A DNA stretch of 64,000 nucleotides from Acanthochromis polyacanthus (lineage: Eukaryota; Chordata; Actinopteri; Pomacentridae). Positions within the stretch are counted from its first letter, which is position 1, and the number at the start of each line of letters is the position of its first letter. Of this stretch, positions 38,421 through 50,239 are shown one piece after another. The notes under the pieces were generated by a model. That model was not told where the DNA came from. It searched no databases and worked only from the letters and a program-made list of their open reading frames with translations. The stretch lies in NCBI RefSeq assembly GCF_021347895.1, contig NC_067116.1:42169628-42233627 (forward strand). Direction: 5' to 3'. The translations under genes and the position numbers were made by a program.

Positions 38421-40647
38421 GGGACACACTAAATCCTTTCCTGGCAGTACGAGCATCCAAACGCACTCTTTCTCATCTAAACTAATTAAGGCTAAAAGCT
38501 GCTATCAAATGTCGTCTTCCTCTTTCTGGTCTGAACTCCTCCCACAGTTTGGTCTTACTGAGTGATAATGTGATCCCGGCCAGACTTGACCCGATGAAAT
38601 CAAAGATGTTTGAAAACAATCCCGTCAGGCTATGCTTGGCCTCGAGGGTCAAAGTCTCAGTCCTGATCCTGTCATCACAACAGGATAATCTCTGCACACT
38701 GCAAAGCCTGAATTGTGCCCGGCGCTGTCTTAGCCGAGAAACCGCAGAGAAAGGATAGTGAATTAAAGCTGGCTGTTCTGATCTAACAACTGGTAACATT
38801 TGCACATTACAAGCAGGGAAAGCAACCTACAAACATGAAAACATGATGCCGTCTGTGTGCGTCTGTCCACTAAAACTAAAACTGCTTCCAGACAGGACAA
38901 ACGTGGATCCCAGAGCAAACTCTTGACCATGACGCTGTTCTCCAGATGTAGTGAGTGGAGCCGACAGCTGGCTCTGCTTTATGAAACCCAGTCGTCATAT
39001 GACCAGGTCAGAGAAAGGGTTTGTTGTCAGACAGAAGCAGAGGGCATGCAGGGGCTGATCACATTAGCTTTATTAGCGATAATTCTATCTGAACAGTCAG
39101 AGGAGTCAAAGCTAACGACATGGACAAAATGCCTCTGCAGCAAACAGAATGAAGACCTGCAGTCACTTCACAGAGACACAGTTGGCAATAATCAGTATTC
39201 TTTAGAGTAGAAAGGACTACCGATTCATCATCTATAACCCAATAAAAACTTCTACAGGCAGACAGAATGTGACAGTCGACCGCTAACTGCTGCTAGCATG
39301 TTAATGACAATTTGCATCAGCATCATAGACTTTGTCGTGGGAGTCATTTGGTTTGTCGTTTGTTTTTAATACTCACTGTAACTGATTGTTTGTTATAAAA
39401 GGGTCAGATTACATAACTTTATTGTCCTTTCCGCTCGCTTTCATTCAGAATTAGGAAAATTTAGTTTTTATATCATATTGAATTGGGTTGTTGTTGTTTT
39501 TTTTTGCCTTTTTCAATGAATGAAATAAAAAACTAACTAAAAAAGAATATTAAATTTCTGTCTAGTAAACCCTAATGACCGCTTGTATATTCAGAAAACA
39601 TAATACTTTCCTGCCCATGGACTACACTGAAAACTTAAACAGCACAATGGAAACTGATCAGATGATGCGTTTTTCTTTAGTAATGGGTTAGAAGGACCCA
39701 TTTGGAGGCTAAATAATAGACTTTATACAAAAAGCATACAAGGTTATTACATTATTTCTGAGAAACTGTATTTATGCAATACTTATGCAACTATTTAAAC
39801 TTTGGAAAGTTTCAATTTGTTCAAACAGAATAGAATGAAAATATAATAAAGTTCTAAATGCTAAAAAGTTTTTCTTTTTTACTCCTGATATAGATTTGGT
39901 TTTGGTGTTCTGATGAAAAGGTATTTGGTAAACAATCACTACGAACATTTTAGGCTCATTTTCTATTTGTAATAACATTTATATCATCTAAACATTTTGA
40001 AGTTGCCGATGTCGCCATCTTTGTGTAGTTACCACGGTTACAGGGGTCCATCGGCTCTGCAGCGATACGACAGATGGACAGTTAAGGCTATCGCTTCTCT
40101 CCCTGTCCATAATGCTCACCTAGCATTAGCACTGACAGAGTCAAATGAGCACCTCCATTCCCTCTGACGGCAACGTCAAAGATTAATGTTGACGTCATAA
40201 GTCTGGTTCATAACTATATCCCTCCCAAAACCACTAATGTCAAAAGGCATTATTGAAAGACGCATAACGCTGGTGAATGTACGGAGGAGCTTCTTAATAA
40301 CTTCAGTGCAACTAGTCAGTCGGAATAATTTATAGAACAAAATTAAATCTGGGTGGAGGAGGAAATTAACTGATGAGGAAGCAGCAGCATGAGAATCCAC
40401 AGCTGCTGCAGGTCACTGAATAAGATGAAAACAGTGTTATTGGATTAATGCAGTGAGCGCAGCATCTCCACTGTTGTTTCAGGCTGAAAAAAAGATAGCT
40501 CCTCAATGCATTTTAGAGTTTTGCACTCATCTAACTTCACGGGAATGTTTTTCCAGCACAAGCTAACGACAACGACGGAATAAAATCAGATACTACCTTA
40601 CAGCAATTTAGTTTAAAATTCAAGTTTTCTGTGAGCAAAATAAGTTA

Positions 40648-40944
<297 letters not shown>

Positions 40945-43454
40945 TTACAGTTAGCTCTGAATCAACCTCTGAGGCTTCAGACTGTAAACGTCTAAAAGGT
41001 GCATTTCAATCGCTACCACAAAGATGGAACCTTTGTTAAATGTTTAAAACTACTCAGTGTTGATCAAATAAAACTAACCACAGAAAGTTAGAACACAGAT
41101 GTCCCAGCTCAAACAGGTCAATTTAATTGCATGTATCACATTAAATTAATTAGAATTTCATAACCGAGCAACAAAAGAGAAATCCTTCAGTGACTCAGAG
41201 TCAAGGACAAGCCGAGGATCTGGGTCACACCGGGACAGGAAAAAGAAAACATAGCAGTGCAAAGAGGTGTTACTCACCTCATTATTTCATTTTCAAATAC
41301 ACTGAGCTGCCAGCAGCTGCCATTCAGTACATTTAGTCATTGTCAATGCAAAATCTCTATTGAGTGTAGCATAAATAAAGTCAAACATCCCATTTGCACT
41401 GGTAGAGGAAACAAGAAATGAGACTCTGCAGCGTGAATCACAGTGAGGACAGAGCAGGCTTTCCCTAAGGTGCATCAAACTAAAGAAAGAAGTGGATGTG
41501 TGATACAAACAATGAAATCCTTCTCTCCCAAAAAAAGGATGCAGGAGAATCCATGCAGGAGAAAATATTTCTGCTTGGAAGTGACTATAAGGTGATAAAT
41601 GTGAGACATATGAAGAGCAACAGGGAGGGCGGAGGAGAGCATGAAGAATGGCCGAAGGATCAAAAAAACATTAAAAAAAAATAAATACAACAAACTGGAA
41701 AATCAGGAAGAAGTGCTAAAGAGTGTGGAAAAATTGAGAAAATTGAAATAAGGGACTGCAAAGCATGAGTTTGGAATCTGAGGAAGGAGACCTGGATCGT
41801 GGGTCAACTGTGTTTTTTTTATTCCCTTTATTTTAATGCTTAACTTCATTACTTTTCTTCTCGATTGAATAAAAAAATGTAACAGAGTGAGGGACTACTG
41901 CTGCTACGTAACGATAGAGGCTGTTTGATGTGTCCGTTCAGATTGAATCAGTAAACTTCTACAGAATATACACTCTGAATTGAACTAAACTGACTGTATT
42001 CATCAGTTTTGTGAGCCGAAGTTCTCCGGAAAATTTAAGCTAATACTTAATATCACTTGATGGCTACACAGTGAAACTTTGATCAGACAAAGGTGAACTC
42101 AGTCAGCGAGTCTGCCAGAAGAAGGGACGGCATTGATAAATGGAGTCCTGTAGAAACCAGCCTAAAATAAAACTCCTTCACATCAGACGACCTCCTTTTT
42201 TCCTCTAGCAAGGATAAGTGACCTACTTAGTTCCATAAGCTCTCCTATGCTGGATAAACCAAGTGAAATGACATTTCCTGTGACTTCAAAAGTGAATTAA
42301 ATGAGAAGGAAGCAAACCTAATGGAGATGTTTGTCTATGAAAGGCTTCCTTGTTGCAGCTACAGCCTGTCAACTGCAGGCAGCAGCAGCAGAGTTCCACA
42401 TGTGACCGTTCCTATCCACATGTCGAGCTGGGGAACTTCTCATCCTGCATCAAGTGTGCTCTACGTGTAATTACAGGAATGTGATAACACATTCTCATAA
42501 ATCACTAAATGAAGACACTTCAATTATCACGCTCTTCCACCATTAAAACCGGACGCATCACATTCATTGCCACTTCATATTTGTCTTGTCAGTCTCTTAG
42601 CACAAAACTGATGTCACTGAGAGCATGCAGTGATTCACCATCAGCAGCACAAGTAGAGTGGAGCCTATCGGCTAGCTGCAGCAGAGCTGCTGGGAACCTC
42701 TTCAACACAGCCTCATTGCAAGGAGAGTTATTTCTAGCCTTGCCAAGCGTAGGAGGGGGCTGACATGATGGCTTCCTATCGATTTGCACTCTTCTGTAAT
42801 CGCTCTTGTTCCCTGGGTCCATCTCTATCTCCTCATCTTTTTTCAAGAGATGCAGGGAGGGAAGCAGCTCTATGGTTTGGTGGCTGGTCCTAGGACAGTC
42901 TGTGTGCCATGTCCTGCAGACTCTGTTCCAGGGCTACAGTGACGAACCAGGAAGGACGATGACGCAGAGATATTGTCTTTACGAGCCTTTCTAAAGATGC
43001 AAACATCTCATCCTGAGATCTGTCATGAAGCATCCATACGTGATTTTCTTTATTTTAATTTTAAAAATATATCAAATTAGACTGCAGATAAGTGATAATA
43101 TAACTCTAACCCTATCTATCATGTAATTATATCAGTTTTTCTGGGGTGATGTAATGGCTGGCCAAACCTTTGAGCAATTTTTCAAGCAATGACTGGTGGA
43201 AAAGTTAGAATTAGGGTTGCCTTGGGCTGATCAATGCCATTTTAACCTACTGGCACAAACCTGAGTCAAATCTCCTGTTTACACCTGCTGTCACACAGGT
43301 GTCATATTTGTATAATTTCCTTGTTAAATGCGTCACTAGCTACCCATAATTTACTACTTTAAAATACAAAATGACCATACTTGAAATCGGTCCTGTGCTG
43401 ATATTGGTCTTTTAGGCCACAGACACATGAAACAGGCTGCAAAAGACTGCCAGC

Positions 43455-43945
43455 TAGTGGTGCAACGGATCACTAAACTCACGGATCGGATCGGTCTTCG
43501 GATCAAGAGTCACGGATCGGATCATTTTTCGGATCAGCAAAAAAAAAAAAAAACACATAAACATACGTTTTGTCTGTTTATTATTAGATGTCACTTCAAA
43601 TGTGTGGATGTGTTTCCACTGTCATATGGCTTTCTTATGCCACAGTGCCTACACACCGTCGCGGTTTTGTCCGCTGACCTCTTTCCTTCGTCGTCATATT
43701 TGACAGGGAAACCAAAATGCTCCCATAGAGGGGTTTTAAGTGTCGCGGGGCGTTCAAGCTCCTCCTTCCCTCCGCTCGCCATGTCTGCTCTCTTCCTTTC
43801 TCCGCTCGCCAAAAGCTGCGTGCGGACGGAGCACAACCTTTTTTCTTTTTTTTTCTTCCAGAAATCGATCCGCGGGTCACGTGTGCCAAACCGATGACGT
43901 CGATCCGAACGGATCACGGATCGATGATGATCCGTTGCACCACTA
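43455..43945 (-). mobile_element. hAT deletion derivative with a BED zinc-finger exon
   Basis: Inverted ends TAGTGGTGCAACGGATCA and the complement TGATCCGTTGCACCACTA. The flanking 8-bp repeats CTGCCAGC (43447-43454) and CTGCCAAC (43946-43953) agree at 7 of 8 positions. The interior keeps the first coding part of a hAT transposase and lacks the catalytic core. Confidence 0.88.
43591..43800 (-). pseudogene. hAT transposase N-terminus, BED-type zinc finger, with stop
   Basis: The minus-strand frame shows PLWEHFGFPVKYDDEG and TATVCRHCGIRKPYD, then STHLK. This is the BED pattern: aromatic WEHF, the CxxC pair and a histidine. The frame stops at TGA (43591-43593), followed by CAT, exactly where the family has Arg-His-His. 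A C-to-T change of CGA is the likely cause (inference). The rest of the transposase is deleted. Confidence 0.75.
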
Positions 43946-45928
43946 CTGCCAACACAGACACTTGGGAGATAGAAATGCTACCCAAGTTGATACCAGCTTG
44001 ATTTAACACATTTGCACTGGCCCGAGGTCATTAAGCTTCACAGAAGACTTTGTCATGGTGCTCCTTTACCATCTTAACCCCAGCAATGCTCTGTCTGCCA
44101 ACAAGGAACTGCCCACCTAATCAGTTCACTACAGTATGAACTGATAAAAACTAACATTTTGAAGTGTGTTTTATCTGGGATAATGGTATTGTGCTTTGGA
44201 CAATATCAAAGCCTGTGACTGAATCGGGGCCGAAATACCTTGATTGGGACATTTCCAATTGTAATATTTACAATCTTTATGAAATCCAATAATTTTTATG
44301 TTTATGGTAGTCTTGCAGAGTCAGACCATTCTCTCGTGCTCTACTGTTTAGAAAGGACTGGCCACTCCTCATTATCATTCCGCTTTTGGGAGAAAAAGCA
44401 TCAGTACATTTCTTTAAATCCATTATAATCATCTTAGGTAGTGCAAAGAATAGGACGCTACAATGGTGTTTTGTGAAAATAGTGAAGGGAGATTTGTTTT
44501 GTTTGAACATTTGTACGCAGTGAGGCGAGCACCATCATTAAAATTGATAATTTACAGGGAAAAATCCAAAACGCACAATTATTGCACGGTCCAAACCTTT
44601 GACAAACTTTAAATTGTCAGCATACAGGTTGCTGTTTAGAGGTTGTTATTTACTTTGAAAAGGGATTTTAAAAATAGTGACATGAAGATTGCAGAAGAGA
44701 GGGAAAACAGAGTCTGAAAATCACGGCTACATTAAAAGCACTCATCATGGTGAACAGAATACAGAACGTTTGGCTGACAGACTAGTCATATAACATGCAC
44801 CCATTTTTCAGTAGATGTAATGAATTCACCAAGAGCGTAATAAAACAAGACGAAGACGGCACAGTCAGCAAAAAGACCGAGAACTAACGGCACCATAAAC
44901 AGCATCAAATCTGATTGCGGTTGCTAAAAGCATAATGAAAAAAGCACAATTACTGACCAAATTACAGTTTGTTTGGCTGAACTATAAAAAGATTCTCCAG
45001 AGCTTTTCTGTCATATTTCTGACAAAGCAGCAGCTCAGGTAATGTTTCCATTAGTATTAAACCATACTTGCTGGTACCATGGTAACCACAAGTGTTGTCA
45101 AATAAACTGCAAATGTTGAGAAAAACAAAAAGTTTTAATAATGAATCTTTTAGAAAAAAAGTACAGTAAATAGATTTTTCTCAATGGACTTCTAAAATTA
45201 TGGACTAATCATATTAGATCTACCAAACTACTACTAATAATAATACTGCAGTCGGGAGGTTGGTGATCAATTGTTTGTCAAATAATTGCAGTAAACAATT
45301 CAATATTAACTTATATGGCAGGAGATGAGGTACATGCATGTCAGAAAATGAATTGCACATTAGCTGTAGTACCTGGTTGCACCACCAGGTGGAGCCTCAT
45401 GTTGTTTACGGTACAAAAGAGTGCAGTTTGCTTGTATTCAATATTGTACCAATCCACTGAGGCAGTCAATCGGACTACAGACAGTTCTTCATTAGCAAGC
45501 TGACAGCATTATGGAGGTTTAGCTAGCAATGGGCACCATGACAGCGACTTCTGTGAAGGGTAATGTCTCCTGCCAAAACCTGATGTGTTAGAGACGAGTC
45601 GCTGGTTACTAAGATAGCATTCCTATGATCAAGTGGGTATTTACTGCAAATGTTACCTGTCTGTGGTCAAAAATTGCTTTATCGGTACATGGAAAAATGT
45701 CCACTCTACCCATTTTTTTTTATTCAGGTTTCGGTACTGGTAAAGACAATTGTTTAAACTTTGCAACCATAACTTGGACGTGGAATGAGTGATTGGGATA
45801 TAATCAGACACTGGGTTTAAACGCACAAATGGGGACATGAAACATGTTGTTAAGCATGTTGACACAGATTTCAGAGGGGGTAGGGCACAGACTCGGGGTT
45901 AGTCAAAGTTGTGTAGGTCTTCTTCTAC

Positions 45929-46057
45929 CTGAAAATGATGCTTTGCAAGTCGAAAGGGTATTCTATGATCCCAGTGGTTGGGATTCGAACCCTAAGCACA
46001 TCCTGTTGGGTTGGTAGATAGGACGGTTCAGCAATACGATCCAGATCACTTAGATAG
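45929..46057 (-). CDS. gnaq: gnaq exon 4b (downstream alternative, GNAQ-like switch I)
   Basis: The exon has 129 nt. The acceptor is a strong pyrimidine tract ending CTCTAG; the donor is GTAGAA, lacking G at +5. It starts with C, finishing Tyr159 (TA|C), then [43 protein letters not shown]. It keeps Arg183 (arginine finger) and Thr186 (Mg-binding). Residue 184 is Ile where human Gq has Val. [12 protein letters not shown] and LQSIIFR are closest to human GNAQ. It has the same length and phase as exon 4a, 527 nt upstream. Confidence 0.95.
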
Positions 46058-46584
46058 CTAGAGAAAGGAAGAACAAAAGACAGAGAGAGAGGGAGGAAAG
46101 AGAAAGTGAAGCATAACAGCAGATAAAGCACACTCCCTCCAAAAGCAAGTGCACCAGTCCAGATGTCACCAAAGAGGACCATTCCCAAGAGTTATGAGGA
46201 GGCTCTGTGACAGTTCACACCACAACCCCACAAGTGTTCTCTTAGAAAGGCAGCTTCATCCCTGATGGCAGCTCCCAAAGACAACATAATCCCCGGTTTC
46301 ACCTTTTGCCCCTGTCAAAGTGCTCAGTGTAGGTTTGCAAGTTGAAGAAAACCAGGAACTTTTAGCTCGACTCCAAACACATGATTACGCCATTTGTAGC
46401 TAATCTTGACGGGGTCTGCTTTCGAGGCCAGTCTTTGAGAGCGTACCATCAGGGACGTGTTAAAGTGCTGAGCCCTGCCGTGCAGCACAGCGTGGGCGGA
46501 GACAGCGGCATCGACGGTTTGGCTGGCCGACCGTTGTGCAGTCGGCCAACCAGAGACTTTATCATCAGCACTTGACACCAGTAC
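46058..46584 (-). other. Intron between alternative exons 4a and 4b
   Basis: At 527 nt, this intron is long enough for both exons to be spliced in, so steric exclusion does not apply. It holds a GC-rich half (about 46400-46560) with a strong hairpin downstream of the 4a donor, described as a separate regulatory feature. No coding exon is present. Confidence 0.8.
46463..46573 (-). promoter_or_regulatory. Stable RNA hairpin next to the exon 4a 5' splice site
   Basis: The inner stem pairs 46519-46531 with 46541-46553 around a 9-base loop: 12 pairs, one of them G-U, mostly G-C. An outer 9-bp perfect pair, 46565-46573 with 46463-46471, can close around it. In the transcript the outer strand begins 11 nt after the last base of exon 4a. 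Possible splicing-control structure; function is inference. Confidence 0.45.
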
Positions 46585-46713
46585 CTGAAGATAATATTCT
46601 CCAGGTCAAATGGGTACTCAATGATGCCGGTGGTGGGCACTCGAACCCGCAGCACATCCTGCTGGGTGGGCACGTACCCTGAAGACGCTATTCGTTCTAA
46701 ACTGCTAAGGTAA
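46585..46713 (-). CDS. gnaq: gnaq exon 4a (upstream alternative, G11/G14-like switch I)
   Basis: The exon has 129 nt. The acceptor is a CT-rich tract ending TTCTCAG; the donor is GTACTG, weak at +4/+5. It starts with T, finishing Tyr159 (TA|T), then [43 protein letters not shown]. Arg183, Val184 and Thr186 are intact. It differs from 4b at 163, 165, 169, 170, 171, 173, 184, 197 and 198 (9 of 43). LENIIFR is the GNA11/GNA14 form, so the exon is not a simple recent copy. No stop or frameshift: it looks functional. Confidence 0.93.
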
Positions 46714-46919
46714 CTGAGAAGGGGGAGGGAACATATGACAGAGATGCACATGTAGACAAACAAACTGCATCAGGAGCACAAGACCACATGCAAATACCAG
46801 TACCAACAACAGATTCAATAAATATCTGTCAATAACATACAATTAGATGCATCTGAACTCATCAAAATAACCAGAAGTAGCTGATAAAGAACAAAAAACC
46901 TCTGAACCCCATGCGTTTT

Positions 46920-47335
46920 CTACGTGCTTTTTTTGACTCACTGTATGCATATTTTACACTTACAAAAAAAGCTCTGCACTTCTATGAAAATAGAACAATA
47001 ACTAGAAGTAGAGAACTGAAACATGTCTTCTGTGCAGTATGACAGATATAATGCTGTAAACCATAATAAATGTACACATGAAAGTTGAATTTGTTTATTT
47101 ATTGCACCAAAATTTTAAATAATCTAGAATCTACATCTGTCCACAGATGTGACCAATACTATCGATATTTTAGTATTTTTAATTTGTGTCAATACGTGAC
47201 TGCATGTTGTTCTGTGTAAACACCGCCTGCAGTTCAACCCAGTTCTTGACTTTTAGTCACATGACTGTTTGTCGCACCAATGGCCTCAGGGTTGCAGCAA
47301 GTGATGCAGAAGTTTTTTGTTTTTACCACCATCTG
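46920..47335. repeat. Dispersed repeat family R, inverted copy in gnaq intron 3
   Basis: On the minus strand it carries the GTTGAACTGCAGGCGGTGTTTACACAGAAC and ACTTCTAG-type phrases also seen, in plus orientation, at 49100-49200, 49780-49800 and 56380-56620. It is diverged, with no coding frame. Confidence 0.5.
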
Positions 47336-47932
47336 GTTGCTGCAATGTTTTTGGCTAGGTAACTATAAAGAGACATCTAGAAAAAAGTGATTTTTGATTC
47401 AATACCATTGTTTTAGGCTTAGGTTTGGTTATATTTTCTGGATGAACGGCTTGTCACAGATAAATAGAAAGTAAAAGAGAAAAAAGAAAAAAATCTGCCG
47501 ATTCTGTTTTTGCAGTTCCTGCTTCTAATAAATGGTGTTATGTTGTGGTTTAGGCAATTTCTTAAAAAGACAACATGCCTTTCTAACCTGTCAGTGGGTT
47601 TTGGGGTTCAGAGGGTTACAATACATTTATGCACTGGCTTTGATTTCTTCTCAGATTCAGATTTTAAGGAGCCATACTGGTCTAAAATGGATTAATGCAG
47701 GTTGGAATTAGCCCTGATATTATTAGCAGTCGTTTATAAACCTGACGTTTCCTTTTCCCCAGTTCTCCCCATCTGCCTGTACTCTCTTCCCTTCCTCTAC
47801 TCAGGTGTATTTTAGCAAAGATAGAAAACAGATGAAAGAGGCCTGAGTCTGCTTCACCTCTTCCACACTTAAAGCAAATAAAAAAAAGAAAAAAATCCAT
47901 CATGCTAGTAGATAAATGAATCACAGACGTAC

Positions 47933-48087
47933 TATTTGGTTGAGTCGGAGAGCTGGTACTCTCTCCTGCGATCGTATGCCTCCTGGATGCCGGGGTCGGC
48001 CCAGAGCATCTTTATCGCTCCGATGTACGGCTGATCGAATGATGAAACCTTCTCCACGTCCACCTCGCGCACCACCTGGGCATTATT
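47933..48087 (-). CDS. gnaq: gnaq exon 3 (helical domain)
   Basis: The exon has 155 nt, acceptor CCTCAG, donor GTACGT. It encodes [20 protein letters not shown] and on to [21 protein letters not shown], then TA, the first two bases of Tyr159. This is part of the alpha-helical domain that closes over the nucleotide. SDSTK is the GNAQ form. Because it ends in TA, joining it directly to exon 5 (starting G) would make a TAG stop. Confidence 0.97.
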
Positions 48088-48849
48088 CTGAGGAAATAAA
48101 AGGTAAAAGAAACACATTTGTAACAACAACATGTCTCGTATGCAGAAAGTACGTTATCACAGGTGGAATTTAGAGACTTTTAAGAAGGGGAATATAATGC
48201 GTTTGTATGATTTCTCTTCTTTAAGGAATCAATTATTTCTATTAAATGCACGACAGACTGACTTATGATCGTCTAATGCCTTTTCAGAAACCATATGTAG
48301 CGACAGAAGCGATAGTTGACTAGGGAAGACCATTTCTGCATACTTTACATCTAGTTTTACTGACACATTCATGATCTATTTAAATTTGGCTTGCTTTAGA
48401 GTAACTGGAAGAGACTGAGTGGTAATTCAAACTCTCAAACTTCACTCCAAATCAATGATGACTCAAGTGACATCATTTTGTTTGTAATAGTACATATTCA
48501 TAAGAAAATACACAACAAGTGAAACTAGAAAAATATGTGTAGGAAGAGGGATTTAGCAGGCGAAAAGTCAGCAACTCTGCTTCCTCAGGATTGTGTGGGT
48601 CTGGTTTGATCAGAGTTGAGCAACCAAACAACTGGCGTCAGACTCTGAGTCAAACTTTGCTAAATCTTGATTGGTTCAAAGCAAAAAGACAGTAAGTGGA
48701 GCCCAGAGAAACAACAGAAATATTAATGTTCTTGTAGCAACTCATTAATAATATGAAAAAAAAAACACTGAGAAAACAAGTTTTTAACTCTGAAATCACA
48801 AAAAAATGCAGGCAGGAAAGGCTTGTTTTTTTAAAGTGCTAAAATGACA

Positions 48850-49860
48850 CAATTTATCATCACATCAAATTGGAAAAATAGGAATCATCACAAGATTTTT
48901 TTACCTTCCAATAGTCCTTGAAATAAATGCGTGACCTTTGATTAAGGCAGGAACAACTAAATCTATTTTTCAAAGGGAAATTACATAATAAGCACTTTAT
49001 TCTACATGCTGCGTATAGAAAAATAGCCAAAATTAAACTGTTTGCTCTAATTGGATTCTGTAAAAAATGAAAAAAATCCGCACTTTTCATCACAACCGAT
49101 AAGTCGTTACTGACAAAGCTGTGAACAACAATCACGGAACAAAAATTCAGGGACTTTTCGGCTGAACTGCAGGCTGTATGTTCACAGACACTCATGGAAA
49201 CAAATAAAAAATATACGTAGTAAAACATCAATCATATACAGCCATGGCCATAAGTTTGGACACAAGTACCATGACGCTTGTGAATCTTAGAAAATACCAC
49301 AAAATTGTCACTTACAATACAGTACACAACTCCTGAGAACTATATTAAGTTTCATATTTTAAAAAAACATCAAAAGAGTTTGGTGTCATTTTGTTATTCT
49401 TACCAAATTCGGTTGTGAAAGTACTGCATGTTTTTGTTATTTTCTTCTAATATTATGTTTTGGGAACAAAGTTGTTCCAATTGTTGGAATTTATCGATAA
49501 TATTATATCCCTTGTTGATTTGTTGACTAATTAAACTGGTGCTGTCAAAAAATATTAGTTATGTTCTGTAATAGACATCAAAACAGACACAGGAAGTCAT
49601 GCTGTGTCCAAACTTATGGCCATGGCTGTACTGTTCTTTTCCAGTGTTGTCAACACATGTGGGCATGTGGAAAAATGTGGAATAGGTGGATTCCAGCTTT
49701 TTAAAATTTGCTAATAATAAATCCTCTCAGAAACTCAACGTAAGACTTTATAGCTTTGTTGCTCCACACAAAAACATTTTTGAATTCTCTCTACTTCTAG
49801 TCATGGCTGTGTGACTTCACACGGTAGCAAAAAACAAGCGCACAGTGAGCGAAAATGAGA
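48850..49860. repeat. Dispersed repeat family R in gnaq intron 2, interrupted
   Basis: The left part matches 35290-35560 (TTCTGTAAAA, CGCACTTTTC, GCTGAACTGCAGG). The right part, with CTACTTCTAGTCATGGCTGTG and CACAGTGAGCGAAAA, matches 56590-56680. The 390-bp MITE lies between them and is therefore younger. Confidence 0.55.
49239..49628. mobile_element. Tc1/mariner-type MITE (390 bp)
   Basis: Perfect 26-bp inverted ends beginning CAGCCATGGCCATAAGTTTG, with TA on both sides (49237-49238 and 49629-49630), the Tc1/mariner target. The interior is AT-rich and non-coding. Confidence 0.93.
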
Positions 49861-50054
49861 CGGAAACAAAACACGCCTAGAAGCTGCTTAGCCACGTCAA
49901 CCATTCACTTTAACAAATAGTTTTGAGTCACATTTTGTCATTTCAGCAGCAGCACAGCAACATACGTGCATTAAAAAAAACACTTCAGTGTCAGCACTTG
50001 GATCCATTTTGATAACACATCACAGGAGAACATGTTTACAGTGACGCTACACAC

Positions 50055-50239
50055 CTTGTTCTGCTCGTACTTGTAGCCGATATTGAGGGTCTCCGTGGCC
50101 CGGATCATGGCCTGCATCGAGGTGAAGATGTTCTGGTAGACGAGTTTAGTGAAGCCCTTCTTGTCCTCATCTGTGTAGCCTGACCCATGGATTATTCTCA
50201 TCTGCTTGATGAAAGTGCTCTTGCCACTCTCTCCAGTAC
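50055..50239 (-). CDS. gnaq: gnaq exon 2 (P-loop)
   Basis: The exon has 185 nt, acceptor TTTCAG, donor GTGTGT. It starts GT, finishing Gly46, then [56 protein letters not shown] and YEQNK. It has the phosphate-binding P-loop GTGESGKS and linker 1. Differences from human GNAQ (T68, K73, S and T in helix [11 protein letters not shown]) are conservative. Confidence 0.97.

Larger units (their letters stand above)
48088..50054 (-). other. gnaq intron 2
   Basis: The 1.97-kb intron is largely made of a family R repeat (48850-49230 and 49645-49860) split by a Tc1-like MITE at 49239-49628. Nothing else was recognised. Confidence 0.8.

Noticed and set aside
45981..45991. Perfect RNA polymerase III B-box (GGTTCGAATCC, minus strand) as a sign of a tRNA or SINE
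   Set aside because: It lies within gnaq exon 4b and encodes part of the conserved RVRIP switch I sequence. No A-box or cloverleaf surrounds it.
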